This document shows positions 41,451-54,000 of a DNA stretch of 64,000 nucleotides, one piece after another. The DNA is taken from contig RPFO01000667.1 in assembly GCA_009746045.1 (NCBI GenBank), positions 6,029,754 through 6,093,753 of the forward strand, read 5' to 3'. The notes under the pieces were generated by a model. That model saw only the letters and a program-made list of their open reading frames with translations. It made no database searches and was not told the origin of the DNA. Numbering within the stretch: the stretch's first letter is position 1; each line of letters begins with the position of its first letter. Source of the DNA: Mesostigma viride. Taxonomy: Eukaryota; Streptophyta; Mesostigmatophyceae; Mesostigmatales; Mesostigmataceae. The translations under genes and the position numbers were made by a program.

Positions 41451-42947
41451 TAGACGACACCGAGGTCAACTACTACCCTACTTCAGGCCGCTTCAAGCTG
41501 CTCGGCAGTTGGCTTCCCGACTGCGAGGACGACCTGACGACACGGATCGGCATGGCGTGGGCGCAATCAACTCCATGACCACCCGGCCGCTGGTGGGGCA
41601 ACCCCGCCCTACCTCGGATCGTCAAGCGTGACCTCTTCAAGGTCGTCATTCTGACGATCCTGACGTACCTACGGCGCCAAGACCTGGACACTGACGCAGG
41701 AGCTGGAGCAATGACTCCACGGCAACGTCACCAAGATGCTGGGCAAGGCCCTTAACATCCCCTTTGGTTTGCACATTAGTAATGAGGATTTGTACGCTGA
41801 TTTGCCCTATGTTTCCCACATTATTAGGCACAGGCGACTGGGCCTAGCCGGGCACCTGGCCCGCACAGATCAGGTATAGACACATCATCGATCAGATAGA
41901 CTAGCTGGCACCAAGCCCGCCCAGCCCAGTGGGCGATATGTCCTCACCTGGCGTGCCCCAGGCCGCGCGCGGCAGGGCCGCCACCCGTGGACTTTTCGTG
42001 ATAGACTCGGCATGGACATGTGCCACACTAGACGTGACGGGTTCACACCCGGGCAGCCTCCTGGTTTGCCTGTAATATGGTGGCCTGACATCGTGGTGCT
42101 GGACTTTGAGGGGGGTGGCCGGCATCTGCTTATCGACGTTTCGGTGGCGCGGCCCTTGGCTCTTAGCCACGTGGCTGGGGCCTCCCTCACGGCAGGTTAC
42201 ACGGCGGACCAGGCGGAGCGGGCCAAGCTCCTGGCCTACGGCGACGTCGGGCACCATCGTGTGGTGCCCTTTGTCCTGGAGGAGTTTGGGGCCATGGGTC
42301 CCCTGACCTCCGCCTTCTTCAAGGAGTGTTGCCGGCTCCGGGAGGACCGGCTGGACCTGGAGGGCCAGCGGGCCCCATGGTCGGCGCGGACCTGGACGTC
42401 ATATTGGCGTCAGCGCTTGTCGGTGGCGCTGACTCGGGCCATGGCTGACATCATGCTCCGCCGTACGCGGGCTGATTTTGCGGTGCAGCAGGGCTATTAG
42501 GTTCCTCCCGTTAGGCGTTTCCATTGGTCTTATCGTCGTATAGAGCTTTGACATGGCTCTGTATATATGTTTATAGCTGGGCGTTTGCTTGGTTTGAGTG
42601 ATTTCACACTGCTGTAAGTAATTATATTATTATAGTATGGAGGCAGATGCATGTACGCAAGGATAGATGGCAAGTAGTGATGAAGGAGATCACCCCCAAG
42701 TCTGTGCATGGGGGCTCGATCCACGTGTGACCAAGTATGGCATTCATAGCGATTCGGGCAGCGGTGCCCACAACCCTGTAACCAGGACCTCCGGCCTACT
42801 AGATAGCTTACACCATCCATTCCATCCCATGTTCCCCTCCCACTGAGGACTTATATGCTCACGTGACGCAGTCACGTGTCTATTAATTAATTAATTAATT
42901 AATTAATTAATTAATTAATTAATTAATTAATTAATTAATTAATTAAT
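41450..42947 (+). pseudogene. L1-like RT fragment, second subfamily, split by REL-ENDO copy G
   Basis: Begins LDDTEVNYYPTSGRFKLLGS, then KRDLFKVVILTILTY, SNEDLYADLPYVSHIIRHRR and GRYVLTWRAPGRARQGRHPW up to 42080. Copy G (42081-42635) intervenes and the element resumes at GGAGGCAGATGC through the 3' UTR to a 66-bp (TTAA)n tail (42882-42947). Frameshifts are present. Confidence 0.8.
42081..42635 (+). mobile_element. REL-ENDO retrotransposon, truncated copy G
   Basis: Inserted after CCTGTAATATGG in the L1-like element. It encodes RPDIVVLDFEGGGRHLLIDV to the stop (42500) and the 3' UTR, and is followed by TATAGTATGG then AGGCAG. The uninterrupted target is seen at 20112-20126 (reverse complement of TGTAATATGGAGGCA), giving a likely TATGG duplication. 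Confidence 0.9.
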
Positions 42948-43010
42948 CCATTCCATCCCATGTTCCCCTCCCACTGAGGACTTTTTTATTGATGGATTAT
43001 TAATTGACAT
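42948..43010 (+). mobile_element. L1-like 3' UTR scrap
   Basis: CCATTCCATCCCATG and CCCACTGAGGACTT repeat the 3' UTR sequence found just before the (TTAA)n tail. Confidence 0.6.
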
Positions 43011-43014
43011 GCAA

Positions 43015-43990
43015 CAGCGTAATTACGTGAGCATAATTCCTCAGACTGTATGTACAGCTAGTCGAGTGGGATGGGAATCATGGGATGGGATGGATGGAGC
43101 TAATATAGCTATCTAAGACCTATAGATAGCTACGGGGTTGTGGGCACCCCGGCCCGAATCACTGTGTTAATGCCATCATATGCGGTCCTATAGACGCGGA
43201 GCCCCCACTGACTTGGGGGTGGTCTCCTTCATCATGACTACCTGCATGCCACCTATCGTTGCGAACCATCTGCCTCCAGATGACAGACATGCCAGGTGGC
43301 TGCCCTACTAAGCGTGAGCCCATTGCGACGAGGGTAACACATCCATATGCCTAGCCAATCCCGGAAAGTCCACGGGCCGGTGGCGCCTCGGCTGCGCTCG
43401 GCCCTGGGCACGCCACGCTAGAACAAAACGCCCAGGTTGGGCGGGCTTGGTGCCTGCTGAGCTATCCATAGTGTCGACTGATATCTATCCATATTAGTGT
43501 GGCCTGATCTGTGCGTGCGAGGTGCCCGGCTAGTAGGCCCAAGCACCTGTGCCTAATAATATGGAAAGCATATGGTAAATCAGCATACAAATCCTCATGG
43601 CTAATGTGCAAGCTAAATGGAATATTGAGCGCACTGAGTATACGTAGAATCTTGGTGACCGCGCCGTTGATCGAGTTGCTGGGATGGATGGGATGAATGG
43701 AGGTAGCCATCTAATAAGACCTAGTTAGAGGGTTGTGGGCACCACGGCCCGAATCACTGTGAATGCCAAACTGCTCGTGGAGCTGTGCCCAGGCTATATA
43801 TCAATCCGGGTCGTCATGTCGTCCTCGCAGTCGAGTACTAAGCCAGCTGCCTAGCAGCTTGTCAAGCAACTGGCTGGAAGTGGAAAGAGAAAGTTCCCTT
43901 CCCACTCTGGGGTGTCGTACGTCTACTAAGACAGGCGGAGCTCAGGGGGGTGGGGGTGGCCAGGCCGAGGGCCAGAGTGGCATGCATTAA
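43015..43990 (-). pseudogene. L1-like RT fragments, second subfamily (minus)
   Basis: Minus-strand RT pieces: INGAVTKILRILSALNIPF, HISHEDLYADLPYAFHIIRH near 43540-43680, the 3' UTR to 43030, and a further 3' UTR/RT scrap at 43690-43880 containing the GSWL...RGRHDDPD region. All are decayed. Confidence 0.7.
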
Positions 43991-44065
43991 TTAATTGACA
44001 TGTGACTGCGTCACGTGAGCATAAGTCCTCAGTGTGAGGGGATGGAATGGATGGTGTAAGCTAGT
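43985..44065 (-). mobile_element. L1-like 3' end scrap with TTAA tail
   Basis: TTAATTAATTGACATGTGACTG followed by GCATAAGTCCTCAGTG is the reverse complement of the second-subfamily 3' terminus. Confidence 0.7.
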
Positions 44066-44559
44066 GGCATGCATGGGTATAATAAACATGATCTACCTTA
44101 CAAAAACTGTGCAAACTAACCCTCTCCTCCGGCATTATGATGTGCACAGGCACCATGCAGGCATTTCTAGCTCCCACTAGGTTGCAAGAGCTGTATGCAA
44201 TCGGTTGCTTAGTAGCTTCATTTCCATGTAAATGTTTTTTCCTGATTAACTTGACATCTTTACGAAAGCTTTACGAAACTAGTTTAGAAAGGGGCCGGCC
44301 ATTCATGACCAAGATAGCCATTCTACTATGTACCTGGAATAAGTCGTTGTTCCAACAATAGTTGTGAAGACCCCATTTCTGATTTCTCCCCATCATTGGT
44401 AGTATGAAAGAGCTAGATAGGGGAATAAGGGGGCCAGGGATGTCAACTATTCTTGGACGCATATGGCGTTCCAACGTCGTGGAAGGACTAGCTAGTGTAG
44501 TTCAATGTCTGAGAGGATCGACAGAAATGCGAAGGCCCTGGGTCTCATACTCGCTGCTG

Positions 44560-45050
44560 TGCGTTGGCGAAAAGCCTGGAGGCTATACCGTCGCCATGGC
44601 TGAGTTTACCAATTGCGGACGAATCTTCGCGGAGCTATAGGCGCTGAGCAAGCAGCTTGACGGCAGTGTGCACTCGAATGCTCCGTCACATCCTCGGCGT
44701 CCGCTACCAAGAGCGCCGCACCCGGGCCGAGCTCTACTGCGAGCTCCCTCTTGTCACCCATACCATCCGACACCGCCGCCTCCTTTCTGCCGGCCTGATC
44801 TTATAATTAATTGCCCACACGTACTGACAAGGTGAATACCGACAAGGTGAATACCGATGTGGGCCCTGCGGGCAGGCTTAGTAGGACTCGCCAACCAGGT
44901 AGGCACCTCCTCCTATGGCAGCCTGGGTCCCCTCAATGTCCCGTCGCAACCAACTGGCACACTTATTATGCGCGCCCCGCACCAACGCGGCACGACCCGG
45001 ACCTATGTACTGTATGTGACGTAGTAATTGCTTGAGGAAGCAGGGCTTCT
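44560..45050 (+). pseudogene. L1-like RT C-terminal fragment, third type
   Basis: The frame around 44680-44810 reads MLRHILGVRYQERRTRAELY and LPLVTHTIRHRRLLSAGLI, the L1-like block that precedes the VGHLAR motif. A degenerate QPGRHLLLW segment follows. It is more distant from the other copies in this window. Confidence 0.65.
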
Positions 45051-45090
45051 GGGACTATCTGTACTCCGCACCCGCATGATAGATGGTGTT

Positions 45091-46858
45091 GAAAAAGTCC
45101 TAAATTTAGGACCAGTTTGACGTATCAAATATGCATGCAAACATGAACATTTGACCCTGGCATTGGTGCCCATGGCAGATAATAATACACCTTTTGAATT
45201 TCCGTATCAAAAACCTGGGTTAAAAAGACAACATTTACCACCTAAATGGGCACTGCCCCCATACCACACCTCGAACGGGAAAATTGTTCAAAATGGTGAA
45301 TTTAGGACCAATAGGACCAATTAGTATATCAACGCATTACCATGCTAATCCACACGGTCCCTTGAGCATCTCACAAACGCTAGGGGCCCCATGGGACTCT
45401 ACGAGGCCTTGGGATGGCGGGGCAGCGTATAACAAGGCCATACCCTGCTGTGGCTGCCTGTATGTATACGCGTGCCTAACGGTGTCACAGATGGTGCAGG
45501 TAATGCAATATACTCTTCCATGGTTGCTCAGGTTGCCCGGCTTGAACATGGCCCACCCCTTTCGGTAAACTTTCTCTAAGCATATGCCAAACCTTCTTTG
45601 ACATCACGGACATGCTGGCCACCGGCCCAGGTATGAAAAAAAATTGCATTTGCATTGCAACTAAACAGCCCATGCAATGAAGTTACAAAACAACGTTGTG
45701 CTAACATGCAACGCTTTGTGAGCGAATTCAGGGTGCATGTAACACGTAAACCATACTGTATATACTGTCTGAGAACACCCTGCTGAACGACTGCAGGCCA
45801 TAGGACCATGGTTTATTATAACTAACACATGAGTAAAACTGCTCTTACGCATGCGTGTTTTAGCTGCAGCGGACGACGAAGATAGAGACGTAAAAAATTG
45901 TATGACGTAAACCAACTATGTGTGACAATTATGTGCACAGAGAGCGTCCCCTCTTTTTAGGCATAGCTGGCTGAATCAAAACACCACGACAGCGTTGCCA
46001 GTTACACTCATGATCTAGGACACCCCGGCACGTACCTGCTACTTACGTCGCCACTTCCAGATGGTTGCAAAAAAGTCGCTGAAATCTGCAGTCAGGTCAG
46101 CTTTCCGAGAGCAGAGCGCACCAAAGCTGGCCAACCGGTTCGAAAATGATATAAATTACGCTTGTGCTGCGTTCTAGGTCCAAGAAATACCGAAAGTGAA
46201 GACCTATAAGGTGCGCTCGCTGCCCAGCCTGAACGTCCCTAAAACATGGTCGACGATGGAAATCGGGCAAGAATATCACGGCCCAGGCGCTCCCATGTCT
46301 AATACTCCGTTCCTAAACTCCAGACTAAAATGAAAATCGTCCACAAAAATTTTCTGGCTTGATTCGTACCACCATTGCTAATACACTAACATGTTTGTGC
46401 CAAAATCGACCCTCCGCGAGCAGGCGATCTGCGACCCATTTGTGTTGTGCCGCTGTGCTACAGCGCTACACATAACAACTTGCGCAGAAAATTTTCACAG
46501 CCTTTAAGCATAACTAACAACCTTTCGTTTTTGCTACTGGGCGCCCGAAATGATAAACACACGTGAAAACGCCGGCCACGATTGTCAGCTAGGTCGCCAT
46601 ATCCACCTCACATCATTCCCGCACCCACTTTTTCGCTCCAAAATCGGTTATATTTTTGGTCGAGGTACCTACTTTCCCGCGCATCTACCCGGTACCCGGG
46701 TACGGAATCCGGGTGCCATGTGCCGGTACCACAGATCGGGTACATCACGGCGGGTACCGTCCACATGGGGTTCGGACCATATAGTGACCCCCCTACCCGG
46801 TACCTCGGTTATAGCGACCTCTAGGACAAATTAGGACAAAGTCCTAAATTTAGGACCG
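45091..46858. repeat. Pair of AGTCCTAAATTTAGGACC palindromes enclosing about 1.7 kb
   Basis: The 18-base sequence, with a perfect 16-base palindromic core, occurs near 45095-45112 and 46841-46858; a partial GAATTTAGGACC lies at 45299. These may mark the ends of a non-autonomous element, but no target duplication or coding frame supports it. Confidence 0.3.
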
Positions 46859-47426
46859 TGAGTGGATTAACAATGGGCTACCGTCTGCGATAACTGATAA
46901 GCAGGCTTCCTGAGGGACATGCTCCTGTTTTATCCCCACGGGCCCACGGGATAAAGTAAAGAGTAATAAGAAAAACAAAAAAGAATAATGCCAATAAAGA
47001 AGGAGGTCAAATTGCTGGGATCGATATGGTGAGGCGCAGGCGATGTTGGAAAATGGGTCAGCCAGTTTGATGTTTGAGCGCAAAGCTGAAAAGAGGCCTC
47101 CCTACGTCCCCTACACCACTCTAAGTACTGACATCATGCACATTGCGCCACGCAGGCCTGCCGGCTGGCGCAAGTACAAAGTGACTGACTGCCCATCACA
47201 GTTGCGCCACGCCTGGCGGCTAGCGCAGGTACAAGGTCTAGTGACGTACGTTAGAAGCTACCTAGGCCTGCACTCCGAAACCACACTCAGCCGCAAAAAA
47301 GGCCGGCCGGTGCAGTACCCTCGTGACAAGCGCTAGTCTTACGCTACCTACGGCAGGTCGGTCCCCTTTGAGCCCGTCCACGCGTCATATATAAAATGAG
47401 CGAAGCTCTACAAATATGGTTGGGGC
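46859..47426. other. Unassigned region
   Basis: A 97-codon plus-strand frame at 47043-47336 has no recognisable domain and internal near-repeats (GCGCCACGC...GGCTGGCGCA). Nothing supports it as a gene. Confidence 0.4.
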
Positions 47427-47439
47427 ATGATGCAGACGA

Positions 47440-47594
47440 GTTTTGACGAGTAGGGCAGTTAGGATTTTCTAGACTAGGTAGCTTAGCGTTTGGATAGTTC
47501 GATTACGCGGCTCTCTCCTTTCCACCACCCATCAAGGAATATGTGCTACATGACCCCCCAACGGAGGCATGTTATAATTTAATTTAATTTTTTA
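47440..47594 (+). mobile_element. LINE 3' end with 13-bp target duplication
   Basis: 155 bp between ATGATGCAGACGA repeats (47427-47439 and 47595-47607). It matches 24450-24640 (TAGTTAGGATT.TCTAGA, CCAACGGAGGCATGTTATAA) and ends in AATTT-type repeats. Confidence 0.85.
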
Positions 47595-47607
47595 ATGATG
47601 CAGACGA

Positions 47608-49130
47608 TATTTGTAACTTTCGTGTAATTATTTTCTAATGAGATTAGCATAGTACTCCGTGGCATGCCCATGCGCATGACACGCAAGAACTTACTTACTC
47701 ACTTCGCGGAGCACCGTACGTCCCGCCTTTGTCGTAGTTGTCTTGAACCTGGATCGAACACCGGCCGTCTCGTTTCGTAGAGTACAGCCATGGTATAAAG
47801 CACAGCTGTGCGTATCCAGATCCACGCAGTTTGACTCGCAGTCAGATGATTCGCTGTGACAGAGCTTTGAACATTTCAATTATTGTACGATGTGTGTAAT
47901 CTATTATTTACTGTACAATTATATTTGAAAATTTGTCATCATTGCTGCCTTTGTTGCATGGGGCGGTCACGGTTTCGATGAATTATTTGTACAATTTAAT
48001 CAGAATAAATATTTGCTCCTAAAATTCATGCAGACAGTTCATAAATTTATGCATAATCACCAGAGATATGCATGCCCCCATTGATCGAGGGGGGTGCCCA
48101 TGACCTCACAATGCCAACGTATGTGCCCCTGTATACAGCGAGGCAACGCTAACTAAGTAATATGGGTTTCCCATACATCAATTCGATCTCCAAGGTTCCA
48201 TTTTGCGAAAAGATAGTGTATCGATCCTGACAGTTGCGATATGCATGGCGACACACTGCAGGACATTTCCGGCTGCAATACCGTAGTCTTCACTCATGAT
48301 GCAGTCACAACAGGCATTTGCATGGGGACGGATAAAAACGCGCCCCACCCCCAGCATGCAAAATGCTGCGCCCGACAAGCCATTGGAAAGTCCCAAAATT
48401 GTTGCGGAACATTCAAGATGATAGCATAATGCGCTCAACAACGGTCACATGCACCTTCCGAGCAACTTACAGCAAGGTGCTTTCAAAGTTTAGGGTCACA
48501 AGGTGAATTTTAACTAAAGCAGCTTCACTGTTATATCTAGAACAATGCTCAGGGAAATAGCTACACAGACCTGCTTGCGGTGCATCCAATATCATTACGC
48601 TATGCAAGTTACGAGCTAGCCACCAGCAACCGCAACCACACGCAACAGGAGCCCATGCGAGTGATGCGACACTATAAACTCTTCGACAATTATTTGTACT
48701 AGGAGATTCTCAAGTCGTCCTTTCTGAGCAGAGAAGCTCGCTCGTGAACCCTGCACGCAAAAGGAAAAAAATGAAGGGGGAAAAGTTGGTGAGATGCACA
48801 CATGAACCCGGGCCCCCAGCCGCAGTTAATAATAATCAGGGCCATGATCGAGCCATGGATATGACATCATCCTCAGTTACATAAGAGATACCACTACGCA
48901 GTTGCATAAGATGTCACCACTCAGGTAATGCGACGCTGCATCACGAAGCATAATAAATCCTCAAATGGAGAACGCACAGCGATGGTGGTGGGAAGTGATG
49001 CAGTAGTGAATTGTACTGCTGCAGTTCAATGCCGACTGCCGTGATACCCTGTACGGGAGCAGAGTGGCGAGCTGCTATTGAGTTAATGCCAGCGGTGGTG
49101 GGGCAATTATCGTTGTTTACACCATCGAGT
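47608..49130. other. Unassigned region
   Basis: AT-rich at the left, with only short frames on either strand and no match to the repeats recognised elsewhere in the window. Confidence 0.4.
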
Positions 49131-49137
49131 TAATGAA

Positions 49138-49290
49138 TTAATCAATTTACACTTGGCTGCGTCACGTGAGCATAAGTCCTCAGGGAAATGAATATGGGAT
49201 GGGGTGGATGGATGGATGTAGCTATCTAGTGTCTAGTTACAGGGTTGCGGGCACCACTCCCGAATCGCTATGTGTTGTATATGGTTACAC
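49138..49290 (-). mobile_element. L1-like second-subfamily 3' UTR scrap
   Basis: GCTGCGTCACGTGAGCATAA, GTCCTCAGGG and the GGGTTGCGGGCACCAC / CCGAATCGCTATG blocks match the reverse complement of the second-subfamily 3' UTR. Confidence 0.7.
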
Positions 49291-49852
49291 CTCGTTTATG
49301 GTTAATTAACGTAACGGGAAGCTGTGCCCAGCAGAGCCAGCTGGCCCGGGGTGCCGTACCCCAATTATGGTTTAAAGCGTGTTTGTAGTCGAGTTCGGTA
49401 GCTCGACCTTCCTTCTTGTGCGGTGTTTGACTACATAACCTCCACCTCATGAAATATTGGTTGCGAAACGGCAAACCAATGGAGCCGCGACTTCAGTCAC
49501 GTATTGTTGTGCTCCATCACGGATTTCAAAGACTTGATCTTCTGTACTTAAGCATCCCATCCATGCCTGATCAACAAAAGTTTTAGTAAGTGTGCAATTG
49601 AGTGCTTACAAAGCTAGCTGAAAGAACCAAGTATCTTGTAGGTGAGTACCCGGTGTCAGGACAGAAAGCGGGTTGGACTGCGGCTATTAGTGAGTTTCTA
49701 GTTAGCATACGGGCCCACCACCAAAAAAGGACATGTGGGATACACCATGATCGACAGCAAATTGAAAACTCTCTTACCCGTTCTGGCTGCCCGGTGGAGG
49801 ACTGAGGGCGAGTGGGTTGGCAAATGTCTTGAACTCGTCCTTGTCCTCGCCA

Positions 49853-50190
49853 TGTGCCATCGCAGAGGGGACCCAGAGGGGATTGTGGACCTGCAAACGT
49901 TTACAATCGGCATGAAGACGGATGCGTTGCCAGGGGGTGAGTAAGCGCAACAACACCAGAGGGGGTGGTAGGCCTGCATATGTTTGTAGGCATAAGGATG
50001 GATTTGTTGCCAGGGAGGTGAGTAAACACATACACCACTGGAGGGCAATGTGGACCTGCAAACGCTTGGTAGGTATAAGGATGGATTTGTTGGCAGGCAG
50101 GTGAGTAAACACATACACCATTGGAGGGCAATGTGGACCTGCAAACGCTTGGTAGGTATAAGGATGGATTCGTTGGCAGGCAGGGGGTGA
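49853..50190. repeat. Minisatellite, unit about 83 bp
   Basis: About four units, the last two nearly identical (GTGGACCTGCAAACGCTTGG, GGTATAAGGATGGATT, GGTGAGTAAACACATACACC). Open frames on both strands through this tract are by-products of the repeat. Confidence 0.85.
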
Positions 50191-51078
50191 GGAACAATCT
50201 ACGCGTAGCCTTGGTATGCTTGCAAGTACTTAGGTGCAACAGACTGGTCATACTGCGAAGTTCATTCTTAGTCGTGTCCTCATTCATAGGCTGCTGCACC
50301 CACTCAGCATTAGGCAGAAATCCCGCGCCGGTGAAGAATACAACGGATGACTACAAGTGACAGCATTGGCCGCATTCATGCAGGCAGTATGACATGAATA
50401 ACTCACCCCGTTTCTGTCCCCCCCCCACCCCCTGTTACCCATATTCGTGAACCCGTCCTTGTTTGCTCAATCACCCCCGTCCCTTCAAAATCGACATCAA
50501 AACTAGCGTGAATCGGGGAAGTAATAAAGTAATTTTTGAGCTGATAATATGCTCATTTTATAGTTATGTTGGGGCGGCCTCACAGGGGGCCGATCTGCCG
50601 CCTGTCTAACGTAGCTCTACCGAACATCACCTACACCAAGTGAGGTGCTTGTGTTACATAGGACTAGAGTAGGAGAGGACCGACGTTCTGCTGGTACAAG
50701 CGCCTACTGCCAACCGTGCCCGCCCTTTTGAGGGGGGCGCGGCGCCTTGAGAGCATGGGCTTTGTTATTCATTTTCACACGTACTTTGTGTGGTGTGGTG
50801 AACTTAGGGAGGCATTTTTGCAGCTACCACCCACCCACCCTCGCTGCTGTTGGGGACAAGATAGGACCAAGGGGGTTTGTGCTGGGCCCCAGCATGGTGA
50901 ACTCGACTAACTTGACAATAACTTGTACGATGATTTTGAGGATGTGGCTAGGCTCCACTGTTAAAGCCTGCACACACTTATCGTAATAAACTTGTTTCTC
51001 TGGTAGGAAGGCACTCCAATGGACCTTAGCTTCAGCACCCATAGAAAAGTAAACTAGTAAAGTAAAGTAAGCGTTAAG
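50191..51078. other. Intergenic, 3' side of the membrane-protein gene
   Basis: No gene is recognised. The right end would contain the 3' UTR of the minus-strand gene whose stop codon is at 51081-51079. Confidence 0.4.
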
Positions 51079-54000
51079 TTAAGTAAATCTATTTTTGAGT
51101 TTCATATCCCTCCCTCCACCCACCCGGTAGTTCTCATAGGCCTCCTCCCCGTTGCTGTAGTAGAGCAGCATCTCTTCGCGCTCTCTCATGCGGCGGTGCG
51201 CGCGGCGGGAGCGTACGAATATCAGCAGCAGCAAGAAGAGGGGGAGCGCCAGCAGGGGCGCGGCGGCCAGTTTCGCCCATGGTGAATCGAGCAGGGCGTC
51301 GAGCCAACCTGCGAATGCAAGTGGCAACATTCAGCCATGGTTAACGGTTTGAGCGGCACATGTCCACGGTAAGCACAGCAAGGTGAGGGACACAGGGCGT
51401 CGAGGCATCCTGCGGATGCGCATGCGGCCATCATTTGATTTAGAGCCAGCCTCACCTTAGGCATTTGTGAGCTGTCATATCAGGCATCATGTTAGGTCTT
51501 TGTTAGTTGTAATAGCAGGCACCATGTTATGTCTTTGTTCGTTGAGATAGGAGGCATCCTTTTAGGTAATTGTCAGTTGTTAGATGCAATTATTAAAATG
51601 TTGGAGCAGCAAACATCGATGCTGAGCGCAGGAAGACCTTGCTGTTCTCACTGCACCAAAACAGTTACTCATGCAACATATAGCCCAGCCTGCATTTTGA
51701 GTACAGCGAAACAATGACGTGGAGCTACATAGAGCTTGGGCGGTTGTCGCTGCACCCATACAGCCATGTTCCCTATATTCTTCAGTACAGCTTGATCTTC
51801 AAACCCCTCTCGGTTTTAGCTCTCATGGATCCCCTCATGAGGTATTAGCAGTATCGGTGCTTAAGCTCCTACCCTAACCCTTGTCGGCACCGGCTCGCAA
51901 AACACAGGTGGCAGTATGACAGAAGATTTAAGACCCTTGCAGCGATGGTTAAGTAGTATAATTAGAGATTACGAGCCGCCGCCACCACCTGCTAATACAA
52001 CTGATCCATTCACAACTGCAGACATTACAGTAGCCTTCCTACCGCTTCATGAGGCAGCCCCTACAATTTGCTATACTCTAGCATTGCCAGGCAACCCCTG
52101 CATGATGTAAATCACCCAACATCCCTTCCTACCGCTTCATGAGGCAGCCTCTACCATTTGCTACACTCTAGCGTTGCCAGGCAACCCCTGCACGATAGTA
52201 AATCACCCAACATCCTCTCCTACCGCTTTGCGAGGCAGCCCCTACCATTTGCTACACTCTAACGTTGCCAGGCGACCCCTGCATGATGTAAATCACCCAG
52301 CATCCCTTCCCACCGCTTTGCGAGACAGCCCCTTTTGATTGCGCCTGAATAGTTACTAAAATGCTTAGATAGTAACTACAAGGCCTCGGCCAACAGCCAC
52401 ACACCATCTTCCGAGGTCGGCGGGTAGACAGTCCCGTTGCCGGCACCGGTCACCGTGAGGACCACCCGAGGGATCAGCAGAACCCTGGCCTCGCTCACAA
52501 AACGGTCGCCAGTAGCAACAGACGTTGAGCTGGTGCCAGTGCTTGAAGCATCGCCAGAATGATCCGCAGGGATCGTCGCAGATGCGGCGGAATAGAGCCC
52601 ACTGGTGTCCGTCACAGAGATTTGCAGGACCACCTGTTGCCGAAGAGACGACAGGGGCACACCCTGTCCTGGAGGTGCCATGGGCTGGGGGGAAGAGGTG
52701 GGGAGGGAAAGGAATATCATGCATGCAGGATCGGTTATGATGCAAAAAAAGGTGGGCGATGAATTCATGCAGAAACGACTGTGATAGAGGGTGAGTACGT
52801 GGGGGTAAGATTGACCATGCCTTCGACTGTGGAGGGAGGATGCCCCTACATTTTTCACTCACTGGTGACGGCAAGACGCCCCGAATATCCCTAGCGTTCC
52901 CTGTGTAAGCACTAAGGAAGCCCGTGCAAGCCCCCATGTGAGCACTTCGGAATAGCTGGGAATCGCCAGGTGCAATATTCTAATGCTACTCCTATTCTAT
53001 AGCACTATAACGGTAGTACTACTATCACTACTCCAACCTTTGGCCCTTCCTATTACTATTCCATCTGCGTGGCCGTTGAAAGTACACGAAGGCCCCCAGA
53101 AACAGGCCCATAAGCTGTCTAGAGGTAGAATCCTACATCATATACCCCACACAGTTTGCAATTGCCAAGTAACGGCAGCGATTCCCAGCCGCCAGCATGT
53201 CGTATCGCTCTGTTTCCAAGCCATACACCAACTGCAAGCCGTTACTATCCACATGCACCTCAATCAATCACATCATTGTCATCAATCACGTTTGTACTGT
53301 CATGGCGAGCCTGAGAGGATTCACCCCGATGCCCAGTGTCATAGAAATGCTAGCAAAGCTGGCATCCTGGCAGATAAACTGAGAGTGCGATAGGGTCCCT
53401 ATTCACTTTTCTCTGAAATAGAGACTCCCGCTTGCTCATTCCAGCAGATGTTAGATTGTCAACGCACCATAATGTACTTGAGATTGGCAAGGGTCTCGCA
53501 GGCACTTGCCACCGTCGCGTTGAAGCTGACTTCCCGCCACCCGGCCCACTCGGCGCTAAAGTTGCTGGCGGCGCCCGTGTTGCGGTCCTCTTGATCCAGG
53601 ACCAAGGACAGCCCTCCGTAGGACACGCTGAGGGTCACCACCAGGTCATGCTGGTGCGTCTGGCTCCCTGGAGGTGGGAGACATGGGAAGAAAGTATCCA
53701 CAGCAATAATAAGAACACGACGATCACTATTAAGAAATGGCCACAGCACTAGAAGACAGCTGAGACTTTGCACAGTAGGAAAAACACCTTTTCAACTTCC
53801 CATAACAAGCAAAACCAGCTAAGCTAAGCTGGCAGGCAAGAACCAATAGTAGTAAGTCTGTTGCTGTGTTGCATTGACTGCAGACAAAGTCGACCGTGGC
53901 TGTTGAAATTCAACTTTGGAAAGCCCTGATCAAGCATTGATTTCCAAACAAACGGTCGGGGGTGACCTTTGAACCCCGGCTTTTGTGAAAATAGGGTGAG

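Noticed and set aside
47043-47336. 97-residue frame as a gene
   Set aside because: No domain, no exon context, and internal repeats explain the open frame.
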